A DNA stretch of 8,128 bases, taken from positions 1-8,128 of the forward strand of contig SLNX01000178.1 of the NCBI GenBank assembly GCA_007132825.1, written 5' to 3'. This DNA comes from Bacteroidales bacterium. GTDB taxonomy: Bacteria > Bacteroidota > Bacteroidia > Bacteroidales > UBA7960. Shown here piece by piece: positions 7,495 to 8,128 of this stretch. The position numbers were made by a program, and so were the translations under genes. The number at the start of each line of letters is the position of its first letter. Positions within the stretch are counted from its first letter, which is position 1. Below the pieces are notes generated by a model that was given only the letters and a program-made list of their open reading frames with translations, searched no databases and was not told where the DNA came from.

Positions 7495-7532
7495 AAAAAA
7501 AAGAGGCTTTCAGAACGAAGCCTCTTTTTTTT
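7495..7532. terminator. Bidirectional Rho-independent terminator
   Basis: AAGAGGCTT (7501-7509) pairs perfectly with AAGCCTCTT (7518-7526) around an 8-base loop. Eight A residues precede the GC-rich core (7495-7502) and eight T residues follow it (7525-7532), so the stem can extend to about 15 pairs and both strands end in a U-tract. It lies 15 bases after the stop of the DUF4168-like gene on the plus strand and 5 bases after the phosphofructokinase stop on the minus strand, so one hairpin can end both convergent transcripts. Confidence 0.93.
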
Positions 7533-7537
7533 AGCTG

Positions 7538-8128
7538 CTAAATCAGGAAAAGCGGTTTGTCAATAAACGACTCATAAACCGGACGAAGCCTCTTGGTATT
7601 GTAATGCTTTTCAACATCAATCAGCTTGTTCATGCTGGTTACAATATCTACGGGCATGTTGTCATAACGGCCATTCTTCAAAATCACCAATCGTCCGTGA
7701 ATCCCTTTCAGCACGAGATCGAGGGCGAGGTTTCCGTAGGCCATGGGCACAATACTGTCGATTGCATCGGGATCTCCTGACCTTACAAGATAACCAAGAT
7801 ATTGATTGATGGTTTCTACACGCTTCCCATTGTTGAATTTTGGGCTCAGCTCCTTGATTTTTGCTGATACAGCATCTCCGATTCCACCAAGCTTGGCATG
7901 TCCGTACATATCCTTCTCCGAGCTTTGGAACATCATGTCAACCCCTTCAAAGGAGGCCCCCTCCGATACAATTACAACTGAATAGTTGCTCGGATTTTTA
8001 CGTCTGTCTTGAATCAGCAATTCAGTCAGGTGCTCAATTTTGAATTTATATTCCGGAATCACGCAACGGTTGGCAGCACCGGCCATCGTGGGCAATAGCG
8101 ACGTAAAACCAGCATATCTTCCGAAAAC
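7538..8128 (-). CDS. pfkA: 6-phosphofructokinase, C-terminal part (partial at right edge)
   Basis: Glycolytic enzyme that phosphorylates fructose 6-phosphate to fructose 1,6-bisphosphate. The last 196 residues are visible; the frame is open to the right edge and the start is outside the window. Seen in order: VFGRYAGFTSLLPTMAGAA at the very start (the family's '[M/F]GR..G' sugar-phosphate segment), RCVIPE, VVIVSEGASF (containing the conserved substrate-binding Glu), YGHAKLGGIGD, then LGYLVRSGDPDAIDSIVPMA (substrate Arg and following helix) and a C-terminus ending DKPLFLI. The DPDA and PMAYGNLALDL style belongs to the longer, roughly 400-residue PFK subfamily common in Bacteroidota rather than the short E. 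coli PfkA type. The phosphoryl donor (ATP or pyrophosphate) is decided by residues in the N-terminal half, which is not visible, so donor specificity is open. A TTG at 8095-8093 is internal and not a start. It ends at the shared terminator, convergent with the DUF4168-like gene. Confidence 0.93.
   Translation of the reverse strand, partial: VFGRYAGFTSLLPTMAGAANRCVIPEYKFKIEHLTELLIQDRRKNPSNYSVVIVSEGASFEGVDMMFQSSEKDMYGHAKLGGIGDAVSAKIKELSPKFNNGKRVETINQYLGYLVRSGDPDAIDSIVPMAYGNLALDLVLKGIHGRLVILKNGRYDNMPVDIVTSMNKLIDVEKHYNTKRLRPVYESFIDKPLFLI

Overview
This window looks like a chromosomal housekeeping segment from a member of the Bacteroidota. The evidence is the gene order (DUF6089-type barrel protein, uppS, bamA, ompH/skp), the family style of BamA (GGDGLSGWEI...ALRGY near the C-terminus) and of the 6-phosphofructokinase (YLVRSGDPDA...PMAYGNLALDL), promoters of the Bacteroidota TTTG-N19-TAnnTTTG type, and the general lack of Shine-Dalgarno sequences. 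Base composition appears moderate, with AT-rich intergenic DNA. A Bacteroidales or Marinilabiliales-like lineage is a reasonable guess, but the genus cannot be read from this window.

Left half, plus strand (1-4145): an envelope-biogenesis cluster. It starts with the 3' end of a probable outer-membrane barrel protein (DUF6089-like). Complete uppS (undecaprenyl-diphosphate synthase, lipid carrier for peptidoglycan and surface glycans), bamA (outer-membrane protein insertase) and ompH/skp (periplasmic chaperone) follow. The uppS-bamA and bamA-ompH gaps are only 16 and 27 bases, so these three are probably one transcript. Together they supply the lipid carrier and the export and insertion machinery for the outer membrane.

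Middle, minus strand (4153-6777): a full-length mutS mismatch-repair ATPase, convergent with ompH and only 7 bases from it. The 249-base divergent region 6778-7026 carries a likely mutS promoter on the minus strand and a near-perfect Bacteroidota promoter on the plus strand.

Right end (7027-8128): a monocistronic gene for a small exported DUF4168-like protein of unknown function, then a strong symmetric terminator that can serve both strands, then the 3' part of a convergent 6-phosphofructokinase gene running off the right edge.

I see no mobile element, CRISPR array, tRNA, rRNA or riboswitch, and no gap over 300 bases without a gene. I found no convincing new biological system. The points most worth a second look are the DUF4168-like gene, the atypical last residues of BamA, the lone strong Shine-Dalgarno in front of ompH, and the substitutions at sugar-phosphate-site positions in the phosphofructokinase.
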